The notes under the pieces are model-generated. The model was given only the letters and a program-made list of their open reading frames with translations. It had not been told where the DNA came from and searched no databases. Shown here in pieces: positions 34,701 through 41,422 of a DNA stretch of 64,000 nt (positions are counted from its first letter, which is position 1; each line of letters begins with the position of its first letter). This stretch comes from Oscillospiraceae bacterium (GTDB lineage Bacteria; Bacillota; Clostridia; Oscillospirales; Oscillospiraceae), in the NCBI GenBank assembly GCA_015068455.1, contig SVKO01000004.1, positions 1 to 64,000 of the forward strand. Direction: 5' to 3'. The position numbers and the translations under genes were made by a program.

Positions 34701-35016
34701 GAAGGTCATGCGCGATGAGGATTTTTTGTTCTCCATGTATTCAGGAGATATGATTCGAGTCTCAAGGGAAAAAGAAATCATTATTAAAGCTCCAAGGGGT
34801 TCTACGGGTGAACCAGTTAGAAGTGTTAAAGACTCCCTCTTTTACTTTTGCGAATTTGATAGGGCTTCTGCTGCGTTTTCGGTTCAACTGCATGACCGCA
34901 GTTACGAAGGACGTGGTTTGGGAAAAACACTGTCGCTAATCGAAAAGTATCAGGTGGATGTGCTGGGTAATTACTCTCCTGTACGTCTGCCGGAGAAGCG
35001 TATGGGATTCCGTTGA
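31723..35016 (+). CDS. cas9: CRISPR-associated endonuclease Cas9, type II-C
   Basis: The start is ATG 31723 with AAGGAGG at 31708-31714; the longer frame would run through the tracrRNA. The 1,097-residue protein has the RuvC-I motif LGLDIGIASVGFAV (D11), an arginine-rich bridge helix (RRRRHRKERIKWL), RuvC-II RIELARELGKS (E517), an HNH domain with DVDHIIPYS (D598, H599) and RuvC-III HHAADAAVIA (H736, D740). All nuclease residues are present, so it should cut both strands. The C-terminus keeps the compact II-C wedge/PAM-interacting region with RMPRHKVTGAAH and EKYQVDVLGN, close in layout to Geobacillus and Neisseria Cas9 (recalled). From about 34500 onward the gene becomes markedly AT-rich (about 38-50% G+C against about 60% earlier). 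Confidence 0.97.
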   Translation: MEGIRYSLGLDIGIASVGFAVIQNDLNGEPIKIERLGVRVFDRAEQPKTGASLALPRRQARGARRVIRRRRHRKERIKWLIEDSGLMSRPEQDALLGSGAFDKSVYELRVEALDRRLSDDEAVRLLIHFAQRRGYKSNSKAEEAKDAAESGKVKSAISANRQRMEENGYRTVGEMFWRDPLFKRTEPDGRQILVVHNQPGEYKVTVERSMLLEELGLIFAKQRELGAAWASEQFEAAYTDIWSSQRNFDEGPGGDSPYGGSQIGRMLGKCTFEKELDRAPKASYTAEYFRLLQTANNLKIVGRGQPAEFLDEEQRKIFIDMAFASASATYTQLRKKLDLPDDLYFNHLYYGEKSKEEIEKKKIGMMPFYHKLRSALNKVEKGAVEKLSVEQRDQIAMVLLLYKSDDNRTVHLREAAIPEKYIPAILELSTSKAGHLSALAMQKLLPYLEQGYTYDKACKEVYGSHDGKQDTERARKLRIDMAGEITNPVVRRAISQSIKVINAIVREYGPPETVRIELARELGKSFDERNKQEKRINENAAKNEQARALIREYKTGGDPTGLDIVKFKLFQEQNGVCLYSGKNLDISRLFEAGYVDVDHIIPYSISFDDSYANKVLVLSSENRQKGNRIPFAYLGGDAERWNRFETLVGTQIRSFKKRKNLLMRSVSEEQSEGFRQRNLVDTQYLSRAIFRLIDGNLEFAQTGNYKRKTQTVSGAITAQVRKRLGIDKIRENGDLHHAADAAVIACISPGMVHKVTNYAKRCELYRDGQGYIDYETGEVMTKEAFDEKYAPRFPEPWPMFRKELDARLSDDPRAEIEHLNLPGYDSDEELRPVFVSRMPRHKVTGAAHMETIRSGKVPGSTVTKTDLTNLKLDKNGEIAGYYRPEDDPLLYEALKARLREFGNDPKKAFAEPFHKPKHDGTPGPLVKKVKIVSVSPLNVQVNGGLAANAGMIRVDVFHVEDDGYYFVPIYISDTVKDQLPNRAPVAHKPYSEWKVMRDEDFLFSMYSGDMIRVSREKEIIIKAPRGSTGEPVRSVKDSLFYFCEFDRASAAFSVQLHDRSYEGRGLGKTLSLIEKYQVDVLGNYSPVRLPEKRMGFR

Positions 35017-35017
35017 A

Positions 35018-35443
35018 ATGGAATTCCGGAATATCATCGTATCCAGGCCTGCCCGGCTAAGCATCCGGCACAATCAGCTCTGTATCAAGCAGGAGCAGGA
35101 GATCCTGATCCCGCTGGAAGATATTTGCACATTGATGCTGGAGTCCCGTCAGATCCAGATTTCTGCTGCTGCCATGGAGGAGCTCGCCGTGCAGGGCGTC
35201 ACGGTGTTCCTCTGTGACGCCCAGCATATGCCCTCAGCGCAGCTTCTGGCATTCAATCAGTTCAGCAGGAAGAAAAAACTGCTCCGCGCCCAGATCGAGT
35301 TGGGAAAACCTCTGCAAAAACAGCTCTGGAAGACGATCGTCCAGCAGAAGATACGAAATCAGGCGGCATGCCTGCGCTATCTGGGAAAGAGCGGCGCGGA
35401 TGAACTGGACGATCTGGCGGAGAGCGTGCGTTCCGGCGACGCG
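35018..35443 (+). pseudogene. cas1: cas1, truncated by internal deletion
   Basis: The start ATG 35018 lies one base after the cas9 stop. About 142 residues of a type II Cas1 are readable: the N-terminal beta domain (LSIRHNQLCIKQEQEILIPLEDI, ISAAAMEELAVQGVTVFLCD) and the start of the helical domain up to LAESVRSGDA. The conserved continuation (NREA... with the catalytic E, H and D/E residues of the helical domain) is absent. At about 35440-35446 the sequence jumps to cas2 in another frame, so translation runs on nonsense to a stop at 35539. Usual Cas1 length is about 290-300 residues, so roughly half including all metal ligands is missing. Spacer integration cannot work from this copy. Confidence 0.9.
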
Positions 35444-35687
35444 GTTTCGCAATTTCCTGCTGAAGGACGGGTATCACATGGTGCAGTATTCCGTTTATGC
35501 CCGCATCTGCGCCGGGGCGGACTCGGTTCAGACGCATAAGGATCGATTATACCGTGCGCTGCCCCGTAAAGGCGCCGTGCGGATGCTGGTGGTGACGGAG
35601 AAGCAGTTCAATGCCATTGAGATCCTGGTGGGGCCGTCAACGGTCTATGATACACCACAGACCCAGGCGCAATTGATGGAATTTTAA
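35442..35687 (+). pseudogene. cas2: cas2, 5'-truncated remnant
   Basis: In the frame +1 relative to cas1, about 81 residues of Cas2 are intact: RFRNFLLKDGYHMVQYSVYA, KDRLYRALPRKGAVRMLVVT and KQFNAIEILVG, ending QAQLMEF. The first ~20 residues of a normal ~100-residue Cas2, including the FDLP strand with the conserved aspartate, are missing, and there is no ribosome site or start codon at the junction. It is joined directly to the cas1 fragment, so a single deletion of roughly 500-550 bp (inferred from usual family lengths) removed the cas1 3' half and the cas2 5' end. Confidence 0.9.
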
Positions 35688-35740
35688 AATTCTTTCCCGG
35701 TGCGAATGGATTTACCGGGAAAAGAACGAAATAACAAAAA

Positions 35741-35778
35741 AACGGAACAGCTCCCAGTCTTGGGAGCTGTTCCGTTTT
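35741..35778. terminator. Bidirectional terminator between cas2 remnant and array
   Basis: A 16-bp perfect stem AACGGAACAGCTCCCA/TGGGAGCTGTTCCGTT with a GTCT loop, A-run on the left and TTTT on the right. It would stop cas transcripts coming from the left and minus-strand array transcripts coming from the right. Confidence 0.9.
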
Positions 35779-35850
35779 GGGCGGATTCAGCAAAGAAACG
35801 GCGGAAAAGCCGTGCTGAATGTTTGTGATTTTGCGCGCCCTGTTAAGCCT

Positions 35851-36545
35851 ATTATACCACAACGAAAAATAACAGGGAACCACAACACCCGGACTACAAC
35901 AAGGTCAACTACGGCGATTATACCACAACGAGAAATAACAGGGAACCACAACAGACGGGACAATTCCTGCAAGAGGCCTGTGATTATACCACAACGAGAA
36001 ATAACAGGGAACCACAACCTACGGTGATCAGCAGGCCAGTCTGTTCGGATTATACCACAACGAGAAATAACAGGGAACCACAACAGGACTCTTGCTGACA
36101 AACAAGCGAATGAGATTATACCACAACGAGAAATAACAGGGAACCACAACGTACTCCAGCTGATCGTCGGAGCTGACTCGATTATACCACAACGAGAAAT
36201 AACAGGGAACCACAACCAAGTGGAACGATCCCACGAACTTCAGCGTATTATACCACAACGAGAAATAACAGGGAACCACAACCCATGTAGCAGATGTACT
36301 TGCACCCTACAGATTATACCACAACGAGAAATAACAGGGAACCACAACATACATATAGCCAAACAATTCTTCGGAATTATTATACCACAACGAGAAATAA
36401 CAGGGAACCACAACCTTGCTTTTGGGCTTGTTTTTTTTTCTGAATTATACCACAACGAGAAATAACAGGGAACCACAACTCCCCTCAACGCTGCCTCCGC
36501 TTCCTCGCGATTATACCACAACGAGAAATAACAGGGAACCACAGC
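35851..36545 (-). CRISPR. Type II-C CRISPR array, 11 repeats and 10 spacers
   Basis: The 36-bp repeats begin at 35851, 35917, 35983, 36049, 36115, 36181, 36247, 36313, 36379, 36444 and 36510. Spacers are 30 bp except 36415-36443 (29 bp). On the minus strand the repeat starts GTTGTGGTTCCC and ends GTTGTGGTATAAT, as in Neisseria-type II-C repeats. The repeat at 35851 has one internal change (G to A at the CGAGAAA block), the one at 36510 has one change near its outer end; the nine inner ones are identical. I call the strand minus because the anti-repeat in the tracrRNA (plus strand) is complementary to minus-strand repeat RNA. Each repeat ends in TGGTATAAT, an extended -10 promoter pointing into the adjacent spacer. 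Confidence 0.97.
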
Positions 36546-36573
36546 CGGAAAAGAAGCGACCGGCGGCGTCCCA

Positions 36574-37017
36574 TTATTTCCAGTGCTTCAGGCCGGAGAG
36601 ATAGCCGTCATAGCTGCTCCGGCGCGCCTCGTCGGACAGGTTTTCCGGATTCGGCATGTGTCCCATGAGGAAATCGAGCAGGGCGTCCTTGGACTTATAA
36701 GTAAACGCGCCGTCTGTATAGCACCATTTGCAGTAGTCCTCGTTGAAGCTGCCGTCGGGCTCCCGGCTGATCTGCCCGTCCTCGCCCAGGGGCATGCCGC
36801 AGCACTGGCAGACCAGGGCGCGGGGCGAGCCCAGCAGGGTGTTGATGGATACGTCAAATTCCCGGGAAAGCAGTTTCAGCGTCTCTGTGTTGGGCTGGGT
36901 CTCCCCGGTCTCCCAGCGGCTGACCGCCTGCCGGGTGACCAGCACGCGCTGGGCAAGCTCCGTCTGCGTCAGATTGCGCGCCTCGCGCAGCTGCTTCAAA
37001 AGCTGTTTCATTTCCAT
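36574..37017 (-). CDS. XRE-family regulator with zinc-ribbon domain
   Basis: A 147-residue protein. Minus-strand GGAGGGAACGAA before ATG 37017 fixes the start. The N-terminal XRE helix-turn-helix (residues ~5-60) contains TQTELAQRVLVTRQAVSRWE. A zinc-binding region follows with CQCCGMPL and CKWCYTDG (four cysteines in two CxxC pairs), of the putative zinc-ribbon type often fused to XRE domains in Firmicutes. Its target is unknown. The stop codon is only 28 bases from the CRISPR array, on the strand from which the array is transcribed, with no terminator between them. Confidence 0.88.
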   Translation of the reverse strand: MEMKQLLKQLREARNLTQTELAQRVLVTRQAVSRWETGETQPNTETLKLLSREFDVSINTLLGSPRALVCQCCGMPLGEDGQISREPDGSFNEDYCKWCYTDGAFTYKSKDALLDFLMGHMPNPENLSDEARRSSYDGYLSGLKHWK

Positions 37018-37396
37018 TTCGTTCCCTCCGTTTTTTGTTTTCTCCATGGTAGCACAGGATGCCGGAGCGCGCAAGCAACCCGCAGTTGCCCGGCGCTGCA
37101 TGCAAAACGGCGGGGGAACGGCCGGATCATCCCGGCGCGTCCGATCCTCCGGATGATATGTAGGGGCCGGCGCATTTGTCGGTAAAACTGCGTTCATGAT
37201 GCCGTGATACCCGCGCAAAGCCCCCTGGCTGCTTCACGCGCAGCCGGAGCTTTGCGGGATGCAGCCGTTCGCGCCGTCCGCTGTTTGCGCGGCGCCCTTG
37301 GCCGGTGTTCCGGCCCGACGGTAGCTTGCCCCGGATTTCGCAGGTTATCCCGGAAAAACCTTCCGCATATGCTTGGACGAAAGGGGAGGGATGCTC
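37018..37396. other. Gene-free interval with a compound hairpin
   Basis: A long imperfect palindrome at 37209-37259 (ACCCGC.CAAAGC ... GGCTGC/GCAGCC ... GCTTTGCGGG) could be a REP-like element or a structured leader. The rest holds the promoter sides of the XRE gene (left) and bofA (right) with no gene I can support. Confidence 0.5.
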
Positions 37397-37648
37397 ATGC
37401 TGCGTGCGGTCGTGCTTTTCGGAGTCATGGCGCTGCTGCTGCGCCTGTCCGGGCTGCCGGCCCGACCCGGATGGAGACTGGTTTTCGGTTTTTTCGGCGG
37501 TCTGGGCAGCCTGGTCGTTTTGAATCTGCTCAGCCCTCTGACAGGGATGCTGTTTGAGCTGAATATCCTCACCGTCGCCGTCTCCGGGGCGCTGGGCCTG
37601 CCGGGCATCGGCGGTCTGCTCATAGCGCATTTTATTCTGAGTCACTGA
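37397..37648 (+). CDS. BofA-family pro-sigmaK-processing inhibitor
   Basis: An 83-residue membrane protein with hydrophobic segments near residues 1-15, 22-40 and 52-75 and the family pattern GLLEL-like NLLSPLTGM plus GLPGIGGLLIAHFIL at the C-terminus. In Bacillus, BofA holds the SpoIVFB protease inactive until the engulfed forespore signals, so this suggests a spore-forming ancestry. GGGGAGGG places the start at ATG 37397; an in-frame ATG at 37391 is too close to that site. Its last 17 bases overlap the end of the convergent ttcA-like gene. Confidence 0.8.
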   Translation: MLRAVVLFGVMALLLRLSGLPARPGWRLVFGFFGGLGSLVVLNLLSPLTGMLFELNILTVAVSGALGLPGIGGLLIAHFILSH

Positions 37649-38351
37649 CGCCCCACGCGGGCAGGGGAAAGCGCTGCATGGCGCCGAAGATCCGATCCTT
37701 GATGTCGGGATAGTCGGCGCCCAGGCGATAGATCAGATCCTTGATCTCCTGGCGCTTGGTGTGCTTGTCGGCGGGGCAGGGGTTGTGCACCACGGGCAGA
37801 TTCTGCGCGTCGGCGAAGTGGATCACCTGCTGCTCGTTGAGATAGAGCATGGGCCGGATCTGGGTCACGCCGGTGCGGTCGAGATAGGTCACGGGCTGGA
37901 AGCAGCTGATCCTGCCCTCAAACAGCAGGCTCATAAGAAAGGTTTCCACGGCGTCGTCGTGATGGTGGCCCAGGGCCACCTTGGCGCAGCCCATCTTTTT
38001 CAGCTGTTCGTTCAGCGCCCCCCGGCGCATCTTGGCGCACATGGAGCAGGGGTTTTTCTCCTTGCGGTAGTCGAAAATGATGGGGCCGATCTCCGTGCGG
38101 ACGCATTCATAGGGGATGTCCAGCTCCCGGCAAAGCCCTGCCACCGGCGTGAAGTCCATGCCGAGCCCCATATCTATGGTCACGGCGCACAGCTCGAAGG
38201 GGGCGGGATAGAAGTCGCGCAGCTTTGCCAGCAGCACGAGAAGGGTCAGCGAATCCTTGCCCCCCGACACGCCGACGCAGATGCGGTCGCCGGGGGAGAT
38301 CATGCGGTAGTCCTCCGCGCAGCGGCGGACGAGCCCAAGCAGTTTATTCAT
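37632..38351 (-). CDS. TtcA-family tRNA 2-thiocytidine biosynthesis protein
   Basis: A 239-residue PP-loop ATPase. The ATP pyrophosphatase motif is GVSGGKDS (residues ~27-34). A CSMC pair (CSMCAKMRRG) and a later NPCPAD cysteine fit the TtcA group, which uses an iron-sulfur cluster to thiolate cytidine 32 of tRNA. HHHDDAVETFLMS is another family motif. ATG 38351 follows AGGAGAAAAACC; the longer frame would add unrelated residues. Other members of this superfamily (TilS-like) are less likely because they lack the CxxC. Confidence 0.88.
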   Translation of the reverse strand: MNKLLGLVRRCAEDYRMISPGDRICVGVSGGKDSLTLLVLLAKLRDFYPAPFELCAVTIDMGLGMDFTPVAGLCRELDIPYECVRTEIGPIIFDYRKEKNPCSMCAKMRRGALNEQLKKMGCAKVALGHHHDDAVETFLMSLLFEGRISCFQPVTYLDRTGVTQIRPMLYLNEQQVIHFADAQNLPVVHNPCPADKHTKRQEIKDLIYRLGADYPDIKDRIFGAMQRFPLPAWGVSDSE

Positions 38352-38476
38352 GGTTTTTCTCCTGATTCTGCAGAAAATAGTGGAAAAATCGAAAGTGAGC
38401 ATCCGAGAGAAAACGGGAGAAAACAAGCGGATTCGTGAGTTCTTTCGGATGAAAATAAAATTTTAAAAAATAGGCG

Positions 38477-38505
38477 TTGACATTCGGAATTGGATGTGAT
38501 ATAAA
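38477..38505 (+). promoter_or_regulatory. Promoter of rplM-rpsI
   Basis: TTGACA (38477-38482), a 17-base spacer and TATAAA (38500-38505). The ~80-base leader contains GGCGCGCC and GGGG/CCCC pairing that could be an L13 autoregulatory leader, but I cannot confirm that. Confidence 0.75.
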
Positions 38506-38588
38506 AAACAGGCGCGCCTGGGGATATTGTAGCCCCCGCGCATGGATTTGTCAAAACATTTTAGATAGATGAATACGGAGGAAACACT

Positions 38589-39020
38589 ATGTCCACGACT
38601 ATGGCGAAAAAAGAAACCGTAGAGCGCAAGTGGTACGTGATCGACGCCGCCGGCAAGCCCCTGGGCCGCACCGCCGTCATCGCCGCCAACCTGCTCCGCG
38701 GCAAGCACAAGCCCACCTTTACCCCCAACGTTGACTGCGGCGACTTTGTCATCATCGTCAACACCGATCAGGCTGTCCTGACCGGCAAGAAGCTCGACCA
38801 GAAGAAGTACTACCACTTCACCGGCTGGATCGGCAACCTCAAAGAGACCAAGTACCGCCACCTGATGGAGAAGCGTTCCGACTTCGCCATGGAGCTGGCC
38901 GTCAAGGGCATGCTCCCCAAGAACTCCATCGGCCGCGCCGCTATGACCCGCCTGAAGCTCTACACCGGCGCTGAGCACAAGCACGCTGCCCAGAAGCCCG
39001 AGCCCTGGACCATGGACTGA
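38589..39020 (+). CDS. rplM: 50S ribosomal protein L13
   Basis: A 143-residue protein with typical L13 sequence: KWYVIDAAGKPLGRTA at the start, GKHKPTFTPNVDCGDFV, YYHFTGWIGNLK and a VKGMLPKNSIGRAAM block near the end. It binds 23S rRNA early in 50S assembly. GGAGGAAACACT precedes ATG 38589. It is followed 16 bases later by rpsI, the universal L13-S9 pair. Confidence 0.98.
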   Translation: MSTTMAKKETVERKWYVIDAAGKPLGRTAVIAANLLRGKHKPTFTPNVDCGDFVIIVNTDQAVLTGKKLDQKKYYHFTGWIGNLKETKYRHLMEKRSDFAMELAVKGMLPKNSIGRAAMTRLKLYTGAEHKHAAQKPEPWTMD

Positions 39021-39036
39021 TTGGAGGTAAGAGAAC

Positions 39037-39441
39037 ATGTACGAAAGCAAGAGACAGTATCAGTACGGCACCGGCAGACGTAAGTCCTCCATCGCCAGAG
39101 TCCGCGTTTACGAGGGCGGCACCGGTTCCATCATCATCAACGGCCGCGATATCGACGAATACTTCGGCCTCGAAACCCTGAAGATGGTCGTCCGTCAGCC
39201 CCTGGTCACCACTGAGCTGGTGGGCAAGGTCGACATCATCTGCACCGTCAAGGGCGGCGGCGTCTCCGGCCAGGCCGGCGCCATCCGTCACGGCATTTCC
39301 CGCGCCCTGCTCGGCGTCAACCCCGAGCTCCGCGGCGCCCTCAAGGCCGCCGGTTTCCTGACCCGCGACCCGAGAATGAAGGAGAGAAAGAAGTACGGTC
39401 TCAAGGCCGCCCGTCGCGCTCCCCAGTTCTCCAAGCGCTGA
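39037..39441 (+). CDS. rpsI: 30S ribosomal protein S9
   Basis: A 134-residue S9 with [15 protein letters not shown] at the N-terminus, [20 protein letters not shown] in the centre and the conserved C-terminal tail [10 protein letters not shown] that reaches the ribosomal P-site tRNA. Cotranscribed with rplM; GGAGGTAAGAGAAC is the ribosome site. Confidence 0.98.
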   Translation: MYESKRQYQYGTGRRKSSIARVRVYEGGTGSIIINGRDIDEYFGLETLKMVVRQPLVTTELVGKVDIICTVKGGGVSGQAGAIRHGISRALLGVNPELRGALKAAGFLTRDPRMKERKKYGLKAARRAPQFSKR

Positions 39442-39459
39442 TCGAATATCACGGTTTTC

Positions 39460-39496
39460 AAAACCCCGGAACCGTTGGTTCCGGGGTTTTTCTTTT
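39460..39496 (+). terminator. Terminator of rplM-rpsI
   Basis: AAAACCCCGGAACC/GGTTCCGGGGTTTT with a GTT loop followed by TCTTTTT. Confidence 0.92.
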
Positions 39497-39628
39497 TGCC
39501 CTGCGCTGTCCCGGCCTGCGTGAACCAAATCGATCCTGCCGGGGATCGCATTTGACTGCAGAGAAGCGAGCGCGATGCAGCGCCCATGTTATACTGCCGT
39601 GATGAAATCAAACCGGAGGATCCGCTTC

Positions 39629-39674
39629 TTGACACTGGCGGTTGTTTATGATAGAATGACATTACTAATAGTAA
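39629..39674 (+). promoter_or_regulatory. Promoter and palindromic operator of the padR operon
   Basis: TTGACA (39629-39634), a 17-base spacer and TAGAAT (39652-39657). Just after it, covering the expected transcription start, lies a perfect 13-bp palindrome TTACTA-A-TAGTAA (39662-39674), a likely binding site for the PadR protein encoded next. Confidence 0.75.
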
Positions 39675-39692
39675 CATAAGGGGGGCGGGGGC

Positions 39693-40313
39693 ATGGAGAA
39701 TATCATCTTAAGCCTGCTTATATTAAAAGAAATGACGATCTATCAAATACGCGCGTATATACAGCAGAAGCTTTCAACAGTCTGCAGCGACAGCCTTGGG
39801 AGCATCCAGGCGGCATTGAAGAAACTGCTGGATAGAGGGGATATCACGGTCAGCGAATACACGGAAAACAACATCCTCAAGAAAAGATATTGCATCACGG
39901 CCAAGGGCGTAGCCCACTATAAAGCGTGGCTTGGAACGCCGATCAACGTCGGCAAAATGAAAACCATGGAAGAGGGGAAGTTCTTTTTCCTGGGGATGGC
40001 GCCCGCGGAAAAGCGCATCGCTTTTTTGCGGCAGTATATCGACGACTTGAAGGCTGAATACCGAAAGCTGTGCGAAATCAAACGCTTAACCGATGAGAAT
40101 CAAACAGCTGTCATCCAAAAAAGCACGCAGATGATATGCGGCGATGGCGCCGCCGTCGATCATCTCAAGGAAGTTTCCGGCGAAAACGACCCGGAGAAGG
40201 TGATCGGGAATCTGTACGCATATCAGATGTATTTGCTTGCGCACGGTCTGAAGGGCGTTCAATCTGACATCGATTTTTACGAAGAAATCCTGGAAAAGGA
40301 ATTGGAAGGATAG
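39693..40313 (+). CDS. PadR-family transcriptional regulator
   Basis: A 206-residue protein. The N-terminal winged helix (residues 1-80) has the PadR hallmark ILSLLILKEMTIYQI and a wing ENNILKKRYCITAKG. The C-terminal half is helical and probably coiled-coil (residues ~105-200), as in the PadR group that dimerises. It would repress its own operon through the palindrome at 39662-39674. The effector is unknown. The following two genes (small membrane protein and acetyltransferase) are spaced 6 and 12 bases, so this is a three-gene operon, perhaps for a stress or drug response. Confidence 0.9.
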   Translation: MENIILSLLILKEMTIYQIRAYIQQKLSTVCSDSLGSIQAALKKLLDRGDITVSEYTENNILKKRYCITAKGVAHYKAWLGTPINVGKMKTMEEGKFFFLGMAPAEKRIAFLRQYIDDLKAEYRKLCEIKRLTDENQTAVIQKSTQMICGDGAAVDHLKEVSGENDPEKVIGNLYAYQMYLLAHGLKGVQSDIDFYEEILEKELEG

Positions 40314-40319
40314 AGTTTC

Positions 40320-40694
40320 ATGTATATTTACCTCGGAGCATTTTTATTGGCTGTCGTTATCGCGCTGAGCATTCTCCTTATATGCGGCCTGCCCTTGGGC
40401 GAGCTGACCATGGGAGGAAGGTTTCGGGTATGGCCGAAGAAGCTCAGACCCATCGCGGCCAGTCAGCTCGCCGTACAGATGTTTGCCCTGTATATATTGT
40501 TGGCGGCGGGGGGAATACTCCCGTTTTTTATGAGCGCAGGAACAACGAAGATCGTCTGCTTCGTGTTTGCCTGTTTTTTCCTCGGCAACACGGGGATGAA
40601 TCTCTTTTCCCCAAGCAAAAAAGAAAAGTTCATCATGACCCCCATGTCGGCAATATCCGCGGTTTGCTTTCTGCTTGCGGGTCTTCATATCTGA
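40320..40694 (+). CDS. Four-helix membrane protein, unknown family
   Basis: A 124-residue hydrophobic protein with helices near residues 3-23, 45-65, 68-90 and 102-122. The loop GGRFRVWPKKLRP between helices 1 and 2 is basic, so it probably faces the cytoplasm. No transport or enzyme motif is recognised. It sits between padR and an acetyltransferase gene in a tight operon. Confidence 0.75.
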   Translation: MYIYLGAFLLAVVIALSILLICGLPLGELTMGGRFRVWPKKLRPIAASQLAVQMFALYILLAAGGILPFFMSAGTTKIVCFVFACFFLGNTGMNLFSPSKKEKFIMTPMSAISAVCFLLAGLHI

Positions 40695-40706
40695 GGAGCA
40701 GGGGTT

Positions 40707-41291
40707 ATGGAAAAAACGATAAAGGAATACGGGAAGCTAACCGTGGAGCAAAAGAAGGAAGCGGTGGAGCTCTTCCTGATCGGCTTTGGACGCTTTATGA
40801 CTTTTTCCGGGGATGAAGCGCTGAAGAAAACACTGTTTATCGAGATCTTCGATCCGGAATGGTTTTTCTGTTATCTGGAAGGGGAACGCGTTCTGGGACT
40901 GATGGGGCTGGGGACTTCTAAACGACGTCCGATCGATTTTAGGCCGGAAGTTTGCCGGAAGATCTTCGGGGAGAAAAAAGGAAGGATCATCAGCAAGCAA
41001 ATGAACGCTGTCTTTCAGAGCAAGGCCGTAAACGGAGAGCGGGATTTATACATAGATACGCTCGTCACCGATCCGAACGCCAGAAACAAAGGGATCGGAT
41101 CCGCACTGATGGAAAAGGCGTGTTCATTCCAGGTTTATGACGCCGTGTATACTGAGGTTTTCTCGAAAAATGTGAATGCCATAGGCTTTTATGAAAAGCA
41201 CGGATTTGTTTCCGTGAAGAAAGAAAAGTTTTCCCTCCTCCGCTTACAGGGGGCGGGCTATCCGATCAAAATGAAGAAGGTCATTGCCTGA
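40707..41291 (+). CDS. GNAT-family N-acetyltransferase
   Basis: A 194-residue acetyltransferase. The acetyl-CoA site motif A is seen as NARNKGIGSALMEKA (residues ~121-135), preceded by the beta strand YIDTLVTDP. A C-terminal FYEKHGFVSVKKE matches the closing strand of the fold. The substrate is unknown. Third gene of the padR operon; GGAGCAGGGGTT before ATG 40707. Confidence 0.88.
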   Translation: MEKTIKEYGKLTVEQKKEAVELFLIGFGRFMTFSGDEALKKTLFIEIFDPEWFFCYLEGERVLGLMGLGTSKRRPIDFRPEVCRKIFGEKKGRIISKQMNAVFQSKAVNGERDLYIDTLVTDPNARNKGIGSALMEKACSFQVYDAVYTEVFSKNVNAIGFYEKHGFVSVKKEKFSLLRLQGAGYPIKMKKVIA

Positions 41292-41422
41292 GGGATATCC
41301 CCGGCGCGTGCGGGATTTCAGCCGCCTGTACCGGCAGGAAGACCACTTATCGAAAATCAGTGGAAATCCCGGTGTTTTTTTCTTATAATGCAGTCAGAAG
41401 CGACACGGAGAGGGGGACGACG

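Noticed and set aside
35787-36542. ORFs running through the CRISPR array (for example 142 and 100 codons on the minus strand)
   Set aside because: They repeat WFPVISRCGII-like units, i.e. translations of the 36-bp repeat, not proteins.
35851-36545. Spacers targeting a gene within this window (self-targeting)
   Set aside because: I compared the spacers by eye with the annotated genes and saw no match. One spacer (36415-36443) is T-rich low complexity. A real search against phage and plasmid databases is needed to name targets.
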